Positions 10,646 through 22,404 are shown, counted from the first letter of the stretch. The stretch is DNA of 64,000 bases from Macrotis lagotis (GCF_037893015.1 NC_133666.1:260428441-260492440); one strand, 5' to 3'. Made by a program: numbers and translations. The notes: generated by a model from the letters alone, not told the origin.

Positions 10646-11310
10646 TTATTGTTACCTTCAAGAGATAACTATTATACAAAAAAACAAACCCTTTACCAAC
10701 TAACATCTTTTCCTGGGCATAGAAATGATCCAGAATCATTTTCTAAGTTGGCATTTATTCACAATGAATGAGGTAGTGGATAGTGCTAGATATGTAATCA
10801 AGAAGATAAAAGTTATTATCCCTTTGAGTTCCAAAACCTTTGTAACAGCAGGATCCCTCCCCCACCCCCAAACCATCAGTTCTGCTTTCAGGCCAATCCC
10901 TGAAAGTGTCATTCTAGAAAGCACCAGCCCTTGTGGAAATACGACCTGGCAACTGCCTTGGCAAATGCTGTAGCCCCCATCCTCTCAGCAGCCACAACTA
11001 TTAAAAAAGACTCAGAAAAGAAAGGTCACCAAGATCCTTGGTATTGTCAAAGGTTCAACACCAACAATGGAAATAATTATATCCAGGAGAGCTCTGATAA
11101 ATATTCAGAACTGGCACAGACACACACAAAATAATAATTGCATTCAAAATTTATTTTAAAGTTTAATCCTTATTTAACATTTTTTCCATCACTTTCTTAA
11201 GCCATCACAATCAACAAAACAATAAACCAATTCCTGATTTGTGTTTGCCAATTCCTGAGGTATAAATGCTCACAATGAAATTTTAACAATTGGTTCTTTG
11301 GCTCTAGCTC

Positions 11311-11321
11311 CCCCCTGGTGG
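11311..11321 (-). promoter_or_regulatory. CTCF core-like motif
   Basis: CCCCCTGGTGG fits the reverse form of the CTCF core (CCMYCTRSTGG). It lies at the 3' end of the dispersed repeat at 11235-11322. A motif match alone is weak evidence. Confidence 0.25.
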
Positions 11322-11385
11322 TGTCAATGGAAATGAAATTCAAAGGCTGCATTTCCACCTCCTTTTGTGTGTTAGATTCCCCCAT

Positions 11386-11580
11386 TAGATTGTAAACTCT
11401 ACCAGGACAAGGATTGTCTTTCCTCTTATTTGTATCCCCAGAATTTAACACAGTAGATGATTAATAAATGTGTATTGTGATGTGTTATCTCTCCACATAA
11501 GAAGGTGAACTCCTCAAGTGTAGGCATTGTCTTGCTTTTTTAATTCTAACCCTAGGGTCTATCACTGTGCTTAATAAATT
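11386..11580 (+). repeat. Two L2-type 3' ends in tandem
   Basis: The first unit, 11386-11480, has TAGATTGTAAACTCTACCAGG, then GTATCCCCAGAATTTAACACAG, then TTAATAAATGTGTATTG. The second, 11490-11580, repeats the order with AAGGTGAACTCCTCAAGTGTAGG, GTCTATCACTGTGC and TTAATAAATTC. Confidence 0.6.
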
Positions 11581-11582
11581 CG

Positions 11583-11735
11583 GTTCATCTTCTTCCTCTG
11601 TAAAATGGGGATAAAAATACCTTTAACAATATTACCTCACAGGGTTGCTAGGAAGCTCATATAAGATATGTTTGATAAGTGCTTATAAACTGGAAAGCCA
11701 TATATAAATACCGGTTATTGTTGTTTGTTGTTCCT
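11583..11735 (+). repeat. MIR-family SINE, 3' half
   Basis: TTCTTCCTCTGTAAAATGGGG, ATTACCTCACAGGGTTGCTAGG and GATAAGTGCTTATAAACTGG are in MIR order. Confidence 0.75.
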
Positions 11736-11739
11736 GTTA

Positions 11740-13735
11740 TCACAAATACAAAGAAGTCTGAAAAGCAGATTTTCTCTTCAAATATTTCCTTTCTTTCTCT
11801 GTCTCTCTTCTTTGCTTTTCTGATTTCAAGTATGCTGAAATTGGCACTCTTTTTTCACTCTATTTCTTTTCTAATATCCATTTAGCAATGTAGAAATATG
11901 GGATTTTTCCAGTCTTTGCATTCAGTGAGTCCATGGGTGAGGAATGAAATACTGTTTCACTTCATGTAGAGAACTCTCCAAGTGAAAGGGGTTTTGCAAT
12001 CCAAGGATCCAAGGATGTTATCTGAAGCATCCTTTTCTGATGTGGGAGAAGGGAAGGGGGGAGGGGAGGAGTTGGCTTGCTTTCATTCTGTCCTAAGTAA
12101 GTCCACCCTTGCTTAATGTTTGGTGTCAATGAGGCTCGTGTTGAATACATCAGGTATGTTTATCTAGTTATTATTTTTCTTTGTCAGTAGGCTTTCATTC
12201 TTTCCTTTCCTGTCACCAGTGGAGATTGAATTGGTTATCTGTGGAAGGAGCAAAGGTCCCAGGGAGTTCAAGATTTTTGCAACTAATATTGCATACCAGG
12301 GAAAATGGATGCCAAGGTCAGGTTAACAATAAATAATATTGATTTGGAGGTCAGGGTCACAATGTGAAAGGTCATCAATGCTGCCAAAATATTTTCATTA
12401 TCATTGGTTTTGTTATGGAAAAGACACCAGACTCAGGGAAAGGAGATTAGGGGCTTAGGAGGTGGGGCTGGATGAAGACATTCTAAGAGAAAGAACAGAA
12501 TCAAAACTCTACCCCATGATTTACTGGCTTTGTATTCCCATGGTTTCCCTGTCTGGCATTTGCCTCTCTTGAACAAGTATGTAGAATGACAGGCACCGAT
12601 AATGCCTTCTTTCCCACAGAACACTGCCAATTCTGGTCATTGATCTGAAAGCTTTTGCTGGCACAGCGGCTGCTGCCCAGATCCAAGTTTTACCAGACAT
12701 ATTTGCAGGAGTAAGCTATTTGATGCTTTACCACTTTTCACAGGTGCCTTTTATAGATGTATAATGCAGTGTTGCATAGCTTAACAAAATCCTGTCTAGT
12801 TTTGGAGCTATGACCCAATCTGGTGTCATCTATATTCTGAAACAGAAAAGGCCATGGTGTTGTAGAATTAGCATGCCTTCTTTTATTGTGTGAATTATTG
12901 GAGCATTTTGGCAGGAGAGGACCATAATGCTCTCCCGAATTCATTTTTTATTAAAATTTAGTGAGGATTTCATATTGTATTTTAAAATAGGCAGCATTGT
13001 TTAAACCACTTGGGATTTACTATATGTTCCAGAGCAGAGGAAAAAACACCTAATGTGGCAGGGCAGAAGGAATTATGTCATTTTTTTAACTTAGAAGGGA
13101 AGATGCCAGGGTTTATTTCTAATCCCAAATGAGAAATTGGCACTCCTGAACAGTGGTTTGGGACATTCAGAGGGGGAGCTACAGAGCATCTACTGGAGAT
13201 ACAAGATGGATCTGGACAATTGCAGATTATCGCCTTTGATTAAGACAAAACACACAGTGGGGGAGGGGGGGTTGAGGGAGGGAAAGCTAAAATTTCATAG
13301 TCTGGAGGGCCTTATTTCTCACAGATAGTACTTCCGAGACCCCTGCAAGATCAAAAATGGGCCAAACAACAATGTTATTCAGGAGGTCAAGATGCTGCTG
13401 CTCAGAGGTATTATTTTATCAGAGCTCTTTCAAGGAGACACAGGAAGACTGATTTTTACTGACAAGTCCTGCTCATTCGGGCAGTTGATTTGGTAGTGGT
13501 AGATTTACTTGCTTTTATTTCCAACAAAAGCATCTGTGCTGAAGATTAGACTGCCCTGTTTGTCAGCATTGAAAATTCTGAACAATGGAATTCCTAGAGG
13601 AGAGAAAGAATACACTAATTATTATTTAAGTTCTCCACTTGAAAAGCAGGACAGCCTTGAGGTAGATAGGAGGTCATAAGTTGGAAAGCTTCTAGCAGCC
13701 CAGTGGTGAAATAGAGAAATACTGGAGATTTATGG
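11740..13735. other. Largely unique block, candidate conserved non-coding DNA
   Basis: Apart from T/C-rich stretches before 11890 and a G-rich stretch at 13255-13285, no repeat is recognised across 2 kb. From about 12600 to 13600 the sequence is balanced and non-repetitive, with paired AT-rich and GC-containing segments typical of intergenic enhancers. No open frame exceeds 68 codons. Confidence 0.3.
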
Positions 13736-13741
13736 ATTTAA

Positions 13742-13830
13742 AAAAAAATCATTTCCCCTTTCTGAGACTTAGTTTCCTCATTGTTCAAAAAAATTAAGTG
13801 AGGAGTTGTACCAACTATAGAACCATTGAG
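13742..13830 (+). repeat. MIR-family SINE fragment
   Basis: CTTTCTGAGACTTAGTTTCCTC, then AGTGAGGAGTTGTACC, matches the CORE and its 3' flank. The A8 run before it is an internal expansion. Confidence 0.5.
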
Positions 13831-14194
13831 ATTTTGTCCCAAGATACAGCTATTTGGCAGGGACACATTTTGGCACTTTCTCCCAAGAAATATATCTTCC
13901 CTCCCTGTGGTCACCTTTGTTTTTGTGAGTTATCTCCAGGTTCTCTACTGGCCTGTACCACTGAGCAACCACATCATTGCCCACCACCATGGCTACCCTC
14001 TCCTAGTGGTTGTGGCTATTCTCTTTCTCTAGTGTGACTATATCTTTACCACTGTACCTCCTCCCCATCTCAGTTGAATTTGCTCAATAATGAAATTCCT
14101 AGTTGCACCTCAAACTAAATATTATCCAAGGGCTTTTCCAGCTTTAAAAATGCATGACTCTATAGTCCAAACAAAGAGATAATAATAATGTATT

Positions 14195-14397
14195 GTATTT
14201 TGAGAGCATTGTAAAAATGCTTTCACATATATCTTTTTGATCATTAGTATGTCTCTGAGATGTGAACTGAATTCTGTATTATTCTGAGTCTGATCAGAGG
14301 TTAAATGACTTACCCAAGTTCACACAGTTGGTGGCAAAATGAGATGATAATTCAGATCTCTGAAGCCCACATTACTCTTTTCACAATTCCTCTCCTG
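14195..14397 (-). repeat. MIR-family SINE
   Basis: On the plus strand GAGGTTAAATGACTTACCCAAG, TTCACACAGTTGGTGGC and CAGATCTCTGAAGCCC appear in reverse MIR order. AAATGCTTTCACATATA at 14216 is the tail. Confidence 0.65.
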
Positions 14398-14511
14398 TCA
14401 TGAAACTGCAGAAATGGCACCATGGGCAAAATGTTTGAGTTTGGGAAAGCTTTGCAAAGAAATTGCCCTTTCTAAGAAGTCTAGATTGTCCATTCCAAAG
14501 AATAATGGTCC

Positions 14512-14712
14512 TTCTCTCTTTTTTTCCTTCCCTCCTTCCTTTCTTCCTTCCATTTTTTCTCCTTCATTCTCTCCTTCCATCCTTTTCTCCTTCCCTCCTT
14601 TTCTCCTTCCCTTCTCTCTCCTCTCATTCCTTTCCTCCTATTCTCTGTTTCTCCTTTCTTTCTTTCCTCTTGCCTCTCTACCTTCCTTATTCTTTCTTTC
14701 CTTCCCCTTCTG
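14512..14712. repeat. Polypyrimidine (CCTT/CTTT)n tract
   Basis: About 200 bases of nearly pure C/T made of TTCC and TCTT units. Frames of 90-118 codons over it encode only Ser/Phe/Leu/Pro runs. Confidence 0.9.
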
Positions 14713-14865
14713 CAGAAGAGGTCTGCATGGCCTGAAGAACTTTGGTGGTCCTAGTAGGTTTCTGTTATGACTGCACACATCCCATTCCAGATGGGCTAGA
14801 ATTTGAGCATGGGCTAGCATCAAACTAAGCTAACATGTTATGAAGAGATAGACAAGTATGACAAG

Positions 14866-15078
14866 GAAAGCAGTGTGGTATGTGGAAAGAGCACTAGCTA
14901 TAGAGTCAGAGGACCTGAGTTCAAGTTTTATCTCTGATACTTAATCCCTTTGTGACCTGGAGCAAATCACTGTGCATCCTTGGCTTGTTTCCCCTCATAA
15001 TATGAAGGAGTTGGATTAGATTGCCTTTGAAGTTCCTTTCCAAGTGTAAATGTTAGCTATTATAAATCTATGATCCTG
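14866..15078 (+). repeat. MIR-family SINE, near full length
   Basis: GCAGTGTGGTATGTGGAAAGAG, CCTGAGTTCAAGTTTTATCTC, then GTGACCTGGAGCAAATCACTG. It ends with a GGAGTTGGATTAGATTGCC segment. Confidence 0.7.
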
Positions 15079-15099
15079 CCAACTGGAAGTTTCTGTAAT

Positions 15100-15300
15100 T
15101 TAGGAGAAACAATCCTGGTTTGAGTATTAGATAATCTGGGTTTGATTTCCCCTTCTGTCATTTAGTCCCTGAATAATTTAGTGTGGGTCAGTGATTCATT
15201 CTCCCTGAGCCTCAGCTTCCTCACCTGAAACATGCTGATCATGATTGCAACTTCCTCACAGGGTTTTGGTGAAGAAGCTATTTTCTAAATTATAAAACAC
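15100..15300 (+). repeat. MIR-family SINE
   Basis: It contains GGTTTGATTTCCCC, CCTGAGCCTCAGCTTCCTCA, CTTCCTCACAGGGTTTTGGTG and ends AAATTATAAAACACC. It follows the previous MIR by about 25 bases. Confidence 0.65.
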
Positions 15301-15635
15301 CATGCTTTGAGAAGAGCAACCCACACTCACAAGAAATTGCTAGGGGTGTGGCAATAGCTAGGTATCTGTGAGTTTCAGAAATTGGAATGTTTGAGAGATC
15401 TGGGATGAAGGAAAATTCATTAACAATGAAGCTAGGCTTCCAATGGATGCCACAAAATGGCAGGGAAGAGGAAGAGATAGACTGTGGACAGACAAGCTTA
15501 GAAGAATAGTAAAGAGAGTAGGAGGAGAGGGCCAGATTGAAATTATATTTGTCACCAACCCTATAACTGCAAAGGAATGAAGAAAGTACACCACAAGTGG
15601 AAGCTATACTCACTGTCTTCTTCCTGGTGGTTCTG

Positions 15636-15832
15636 TGTACAATTCAATTCAGTATGCATTTATTACACTCCTTTTGTACTTAGAACTGTGATAGAGGATG
15701 GAGTTACAAACAGTCCCTGCCCCCGAGGAGCTTATGGTTCTCCTGGAGGAAAAGAATATGGACCAAAAATAAGTGTAGTAGAGACTGAACTGTCCTATAG
15801 GGACTATACCAAGCAGCTGATATTATAAAACT
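15636..15832 (+). repeat. Ancient long mammalian repeat, copy 3
   Basis: CAATTCAGTATGCATTTATTAC, then AACTGTGATAGAGGATGG, CAGTCCCTGCCCCCGAGGAG and CTTATGGTTCTCCTGGAGG: the 5' blocks of the family. Confidence 0.55.
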
Positions 15833-16775
15833 CCAGGGAGAGTATGGCATGTCAAAGGCAATGAATTTACTAAGTGCCACTTCCTTTGTAGTGACCCACT
15901 GGTGAAAAGATGTGGCATTTTGGTATGATCCTGCAAACCCTGAATAGTCTCATGGTTCTTCCCTAATCCATGATTATGGAACAGAGGTAGGATGTTGTAT
16001 CAGTTTAATGGAAAGACAGTGGTTGAATCTCCCTTCTTTCAATTAACCAAGAGAGTTCCAGTGAGGATTAAGGAAGGTTTGGACCTCCTTTCCAGAGTCA
16101 TAGTGACCATACCCACATGGCAGCCAAAGCAGTGAGTTGGACATGTTCAGCTTGGAGGTAACCTGTGTTGAGAAGTCTTGAGTCCTTTTGCTTAGAATTG
16201 AATTTTTACAAGTGGAAAAATCCCTGGAAACTATAACATTCAGAGAAAATGCCCATGAGCCAGAGGACTGACCTAAACAAGACCCATTTTGCCAGTAGTT
16301 TTTGAACAAGTCATAACTGAGAGGAAGTATAAAATGCCTAATCTGCAATACTGCTTTATATGCAAAATAGTTTCAGATATCAACCCCCTGATTGGGTATG
16401 ACAATAGAAAGCACTATAGCATATTTAGTTTAAGTTTTAATGTCAAATTGCACTTCTGAAAGTCTTTTTTATTTTAGCATTTCTTTTATGTGTAGAAAAT
16501 AAATATCTGTCCCATACTTGATTCATATTATACACTGAGTTTCTTTATACTCATGCATTTGGTGAAAATCCTAGAAATAATCCTAACTCTAATGGAATTC
16601 TCCATAGAGGGATAGTGTGGGGATTTAAAGAATCAAAGAGTGTGGGAAAAAAAGCATCCCAACTGCTCTAATTAGAGGCCTGACATGAACATGCCTGGAC
16701 CCAGGCCCCTTAGAGAAAGTACAATACCCCAGTTCTAGAGGGAATGGCAATGGCAGGGAAAATAAGTACATATTT
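15833..16775. other. Unclassified intergenic DNA
   Basis: No gene or clear repeat. The 101-codon minus-strand frame at 16043-16348 has no recognisable domain. Confidence 0.4.
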
Positions 16776-16822
16776 GTATATATCTATCTATCTATCTATC
16801 TATATATATATATATATCTACA
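16776..16822. repeat. (TATC)n/(TA)n simple repeat
   Basis: Five TATC units run into a TA run. Confidence 0.9.
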
Positions 16823-16859
16823 TATAATACAAAATAAATATGAGTTATGATAGTGAGGG

Positions 16860-18223
16860 AGGGTGCAAGCTGTTGGAAGAATCAAGAAAAGCTACATGCA
16901 GAAAGTGATGCTTGAGCAGAGTCTTGAAAAGACATTGAATTCTATTCATTATGGTAGAATTGAGAAGGACTTACATTCCAGGCAAGGGGGATGGTCAGTG
17001 CAAGCACAGAGAATCTAAAATAGAGTTCCTTGTATCAGAAAACAGAAAGAAATTCAGTTTAGAAAATTCAAGGAATGAAGGAAGAGGATTAATATGTGAA
17101 AAAACTGAAAAAGTATATCGGAGCTAGACTTTAAAGAATTTTAATGAAGGATTGAGAAGTTATCATAGAAGCAATAGGTAACCAGTAGATTTTTTTGAGG
17201 AGAGGGCTGATATTCTAAGTCCTATGCTTAAGGAAAACCACTTTAGCATCTGAATGGAAAATGGGTTAGAGAAAGGAAAGTATTGATGCTAGGAAACCAA
17301 TAGGATGTTATTGAACCCAGGTGAGAGATGATGGAAACCTGACCCAGAGTTTGGGAGGAGTAAATGGGTAACTACTGCTGTAACAGTAGAAATAGCAAGT
17401 TTGAACAATTGATTGTTCATATGGGGTGAGGGAGAATAAGAAGGGTGTGACACTGAGGTTGCAAAGCTGGCTGACTCAAAGGACAAGAGTGCCCTGGACA
17501 ATAGAGAAATTTGAAAGATGAGGTGATTTAGGGTGAAAAAAGAATAAGTTCTGTTTGGGCCATGCTGAGTTTGAGATATCAATGAGACAGCCAGTTGAAG
17601 TGTTCAATAGGCAATTTGTGTTGTGGGACTAGAGTTCAGGAGAGAAATTAAGTTGGATATAAAAATTTGGAAATCATCTACATAGGATAATTAAATCCAT
17701 TAGAACTACTAAGGTTACCAAGTAGGAAAATGTAAAGAAGGGGAAGGTAAGGGAGAATATATTAAGCTCTATGATAGATTTTATATGTATTATCTCATTT
17801 GATCTCATTTGCAACAAGCATTTACTGAGCACCAATTATATACTGAGATAAATATGATTTCATTTGATCTCATTTCTCTATAGAGAAGGCCCATGGAAGA
17901 ATTTTGGGGTATGGCTGCAGTTGGAAGTCATGATATGGCTAATGATCTAGAAAAGGAGACTGAAAAATTGATCAGGGAGATAGGCAGAAAACTAGATGAG
18001 AATGGTGTCACAAAAAACCCAGAAAAGAGCAAGGCTTCGGTGAAGAAAGGTGACCAATAGTTTCAAATGTTACAGAGAGCCCAATAAGGACAAGGACTGA
18101 GAAAGGGCAATACTACATGGCAACAATAAATTGATGACAATTTTGAAAAGAGTAGTTCTGGTTTACATTGAGTTCATAAACCAGAATGCAAAGAGTTTGG
18201 GAGTAAGAGAAAAGAAAATTGAG
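16860..18223 (+). repeat. Ancient long mammalian repeat, copy 4 (longest)
   Basis: Blocks in order: GATGCTTGAGCAGAGTCTTG (16909), GACTTACATTCCAGGCAAGG (16970), GAAGCAATAGGTAACCAGTAG (17170), CCTATGCTTAAGGAAAACCACTT (17221), ATTTGAAAGATGAGGTG (17509), CAATGAGACAGCCAGTTGAAG (17580) and GAAGAAAGGTGACCAATAG (18041). A MIR-like fragment (17775-17875) interrupts it. The element seems to continue past the two SINEs at 18578-18900. Confidence 0.6.
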
Positions 18224-18239
18224 AAAGAGTTTGGCTAAG

Positions 18240-18392
18240 GGGCGGCTAGGTGGCACTATGGATAGAGCACTGGCTCTGGAGTCAGGAGGATCTGAGTTCA
18301 AATCCAGTCCCAGACACTTAATAATTACCTAGCTGTGTGGTCTTGAGCAAGTCACTTAACCCCCTTGCCTTACAAAAAAAAACCTAAAAAAA
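18240..18392 (+). repeat. Poly(A) tRNA-derived SINE with TSD (first of a pair)
   Basis: It starts GGCGGCTAGGTGGCACTATG, carries GAGTTCAAATCCAGTCCCAG, and ends AACCT plus poly(A). A perfect 16-bp TSD, AAAGAGTTTGGCTAAG, lies at 18224-18239 and 18393-18408. Confidence 0.95.
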
Positions 18393-18420
18393 AAAGAGTT
18401 TGGCTAAGAAAGAGTGAAAA

Positions 18421-18565
18421 ATGGAGTGGCTAGGTGGTGCAGTGGATAGAGCACCAGCCCTGGAGTCAGGAGTACCTGAGTTCAAATCTAGCCTCATACA
18501 CTTAATAATTATCTAGCTGTGTGGCCTTGGGCAAGCCACTTAACCCCACCGCCTTGCAAAAAAAA
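18421..18565 (+). repeat. Poly(A) tRNA-derived SINE with TSD (second of a pair)
   Basis: It starts near TGGAGTGGCTAGGTGGTGCAG and ends GCCTTGC plus poly(A). Its own 12-bp TSD, AAAGAGTGAAAA, is at 18409-18420 and 18566-18577. The left copy directly abuts the right TSD of the upstream SINE. Confidence 0.93.
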
Positions 18566-18577
18566 AAAGAGTGAAAA

Positions 18578-18900
18578 GATATAGTATAATAACTTAAGGG
18601 GATGGTACCTTCTGGTGAAAGTTTTGGTTTTGTTTTTTTAAGACTATCAGAGACTTGGGCATAATCCTAAACAGCAGAAAAAGAACTAGAAGATAGGGAG
18701 AAATTAAAGATTAGAAAGATGATATGATTGAAGGGCAAATCAACTGGAGAGGCTCTGAGGGAATAGGTTCAAGGACAGATGTAGAGGAACAGGTCTCATC
18801 CAGGAAAAGAATTGCCAAAGATTTTAGTAAAGGAATCTAATTGCAATAGAATAAAGTGAGAGAAAATGAAGACCTGAAATAGGGTAATTGCCATGTGAAT
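18578..18900 (+). repeat. Ancient long repeat, continuation of copy 4
   Basis: It contains AGAGACTTGGGCATAATCC, GAACTAGAAGATAGGGAG and GATTGAAGGGCAAATCAACTGG, the 3' blocks of the same family, displaced by the two SINEs. Confidence 0.5.
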
Positions 18901-19329
18901 GGAAAGGAGATAGATTCTTTTAAAGATCTGTGCATTTGCTTTTATTTTGAATTTAGCAAACACCAAATGAAAGGAATTTTTCCATATAGAGAGTAAAAAA
19001 AGTAAAAAAGAATTTTACATAAAACTGTAAATATTGCCTTTATTTTTTAAAACTATAATAAGTTAAAACTGTAGTTTTCAAAGCTGTCCTACTCCCTATG
19101 CTTCTTTCTGAACTTCCTAGAAAGGGGACAAATTCAAGTGATGCTCTGGAGTTAGAATCAAAGACTGGTTGGGTAGTGAAAGAGGAAAACTGGGCAAGGC
19201 AGTGGAGGAGAGGGAAGGGTTGGAGAGAATTCCAAGACTGTAAACTTACTTGATTAGAAAGATAGTAGGGCACCAGAAATAAATAAGGAAGTTGGGGAAG
19301 GAGTAGGTGTAGGAAGGAAGACAATTGAA

Positions 19330-19690
19330 TTTGAGAAACATAGACAATATCTGGGTGGAGGTATCCAACAGGCAGTTAGTAATAGAGGACTAGAGGTCAG
19401 GAAGGAGATTGGGATATGTAGCTTTGGGATTTGTCTATTAACAACAGAGAAGAATTTAGAGAAAGATGGGAAAGGGGTCCAGGATAAACCTACACATCAG
19501 AAGTGTAATATAGTCAGTGATTTAGCAAATGAACTAGAAAAGGTACACGCAGACAGGTTGGACATAAGGGAGATGGAGGAAGGAACTAAGAGAGCAGAAG
19601 CTGCAGAGGTCAAGAAGAATAATGTCTCAGAAAACAGCAAGGGGTTTAGTAATTGAGAAACCATTGTTAATCTTAAAAGCCTCTAAGGAG
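19330..19690 (+). repeat. Ancient long repeat, further fragment
   Basis: GGAGGTATCCAACAGGCAGTTAG, then GGACTAGAGGTCAGGAAGG, parallels 17590-17660. Later TGCAGAGGTCAAGAAG and AACAGCAAGGGGTTTAG parallel 18010-18090. Confidence 0.55.
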
Positions 19691-20280
19691 GCTCAGGATG
19701 GTAGCACTGCTATTTTGGGCTAGTTCCCTTAGGTTCAAGTCCTCTGGGATACCTGCAGATGGTTAAATGACAAGTCTTATGATCCAGTCCCAGGGAGTTA
19801 GATTGACCTTACACCCTGAAGAAGCAGCTGGCCTCTCTCACCCCGAGACTTAGGATCTGACAGAGATCTTCTAGTTTCACTTTAACTGACTATCAATTTC
19901 TTTTCAGTAACAATCTTATTTAGGTTTTTTTTGGAGGTCCTTTCCTATATCCAAGGAAGAAAACATCCAATTCTTAAACCCTGTAGAATCATAATTCCAC
20001 TTCCTCCTTTAAACAATATCTCTCCTCTGCTAAGAAACTGAAGTCTTTTATTCTTTTTTTTTTTAAATTTAGTGTGCCATGGCTTCCTCCACACTCATCA
20101 GCTGTGATAGTAACTACTCTTAACATTAGCCGAACAGAGCAAGATTATTTAATTATCCTAAATTTTCTGTCTTGATAGACAGTCACCCTGCTGGGCTGAA
20201 TGTTCTGAACTGAGTCATCTTAGGCCAGAGAGAACTTGTTGAGGTAGCGTAGGCTTCCTTTTTACTCAGATTTTCTTAAC
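19691..20280. other. Unclassified intergenic DNA
   Basis: No gene or repeat recognised. Confidence 0.4.
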
Positions 20281-20281
20281 T

Positions 20282-20460
20282 GTAAGTCAGTCAATGCATG
20301 TTTATTAAGGACCTACTATGTGAGAGATAATGTGCCTAGCTCTGGGAATTAAAATAAATGAGCAAAAGATAGTCCTCTTTAAGTGTTTCACCATTTAATG
20401 GGGAAGACAATGCATAAAAAGAAGCTGAAAGGACGGAGGGCAGGGAGGGATGTAGCCCAT
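20282..20460 (+). repeat. Ancient long repeat, 5' fragment
   Basis: TTATTAAGGACCTACTATGTG, then GTGCCTAGCTCTGGGAATTAA and AATGGGGAAGACAATGC, match copies at 5822 and 53980. Confidence 0.6.
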
Positions 20461-21799
20461 GCTGAATATGGTGAAGTTCTATAACTGAGTGGGATACAAG
20501 GGGATGGCTACCTTGGGTCCCTTCCTTAAATAAAGGATCTAGATGACTTCTCCATTGTCCAACTCTGCCTTCTTCAATCAGAGGGATGGAGAGGTTCCAG
20601 GGTCAGGGATGCTGAGGATATGTGAATTTCAGGGTTGATTTTGTAGGAAGATAAGGTTTTAGAAACATTGATGAATTTGAAATAATTCCTCCATCCTTCT
20701 CTGTTCTTTATATTTGTTTGGGGCAGGCTAAAACAGTTTAATTCTCTAAAACATTCTTATCCAGAAACCCTGTTTTCTAAAATGAGGTCAAGTTGCTGTC
20801 TGTGCCATGTTTACATTGAAGGCCCTCTGGTTTACTTGAACCCCTGTTTATCCAATTTAACATCATGGAATCATAGAACCTCAAAGTTGGGAGCTTTAAA
20901 TTCAGCCTTCCCTAGTCTTTTCAAATAATCAAGACCTTAGGGAAGATAATCTATGCACTCCTCCAGTTTCTTATTGTTTAGCCTCTGTTGTAGAATAACT
21001 CCAATATCAGCCTAATTTTCTATGCTGGAAACACATGCTATGTCATTTGAGTCCAGTGCTTCACTTTCCATACTTTCAAACTCACTTAACAAATCTGGTA
21101 TGGAAATACAACCCTGCCTGATGATTTGCTTAGGGGAGAGAGAGAGAGAGAATATGTTTATATAATTTTTCAATGTATTAGTCTATATTATTCTATTCTA
21201 TATTATTAACTTGTTATATTTTTTGTAATTGCTCTTTTAAAAACTTTAGTTTCTGGCATCCACATCAACAACATTACCAACAATATTATTTTCCATATTC
21301 CCTCAATTCAAGGGAAGGATCCAAACATTAAAGAAATATTTGAAACCCTTATCTGAGACTAGAGACAGGTATCTAAAATCTATTGGTACTACCATTATGT
21401 CTATCAGCCAGTGAGGAAGGGGTAGAGGATACAGCATTGAGGTTTATGAGAGCAAGAGTTCTAGGTTAATCTGGAAGAACACTTTGGACTAGAAACAGCA
21501 CAGAGGACAGCCAGGTACAGTAAAAGATCCTAGAGGTCTAAATATGTGCATGGCCCTGAGTCTGTTCAATTTAGGAGGTTTAAAAAAGTCCATTTTAGCA
21601 CCAAGAGCAAATTTAGCTGCTACCATTCAGTTAAGGATGAAATTGCTTCAGGCACACTGACCAGGAATAGAAAGAAAGGTTTGAGGGCAATAGAGAGGAA
21701 ATGTCCAGGGATATTCTTGATGCATGAGCAGGGGAAGAGTAAAAGGCAGAAGAGAGGAGTAAAGGTTGAAGCTTAGAATCCTAACTTAGAAATTTAGTG
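20461..21799. other. Unclassified intergenic DNA with small SINE scraps
   Basis: A CR1/L3-like scrap may lie at 20868-20960 (AATCATAGAACCTCAAAGTTGG). A short (GA)n is at 21136-21150. The 76-codon frame at 21546-21776 has no recognisable domain. Confidence 0.4.
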
Positions 21800-21935
21800 T
21801 GGTCCAGTAAGCACTGGATTTAGAAGCAGAAGGTCTAGGTTTTAATTCTGAATCTTCTACTTAATACTTTTTTGACCTTAAGAATTTATTTCATTTCTAG
21901 GACCTTCAGTTGTCTCATCTGTAAAGAGATCCAGC
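21800..21935 (+). repeat. MIR-family SINE
   Basis: GTGGTCCAGTAAGCACTGGATTT, then TTGACCTTAAGAATTTATTTCA and CAGTTGTCTCATCTGTAAAG, in MIR order. Confidence 0.6.
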
Positions 21936-22404
21936 TTAGCTTAACAACAAGTACCAAACAACCATAAGCAAATAAGCAAAAGTCTTGTTTAGGGAGCAGG
22001 GAGCAGGGGAATTGAATAACCAGGGATATGACCAACAAGTCTGAGATATGAGTCAAGGAAAACCATGGAACAGTATTTGTCTGGGGGGCGGGGAGCAGAT
22101 ATAGAAAGGAGAAAAGTACCTGGCAATGACCCTAAGATTCCATAACAAGAGTTGTGGGAAATACATATTCCAGAAGGATGAGATAACAAACATGGAAGGA
22201 GAGTTAGGAGGAGATAAGAAGGTAGAAGCCTGAATCATAGAACTTTTCTGACTTTAAAGGTTTCCCTTTACCCAGACTACATTGCTGATTCCTCTCCACC
22301 AGACTTTATCATCTATCCCCCAGCCCCAACCTACAGCTAGGTACCTTCCCTTTCCCACTTCCTCTCCTTTCAGCTTCACTTTATATCTTGTTTTCTCCAA
22401 TACC

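Noticed and set aside
14398-14770. Frames up to 118 codons in the CT tract
   Set aside because: Low-complexity Ser/Phe/Pro/Leu translation of (CCTT)n.
21546-21776. 76-codon Lys/Arg-rich frame
   Set aside because: Composition follows the purine-rich local DNA. No domain or neighbouring signals.
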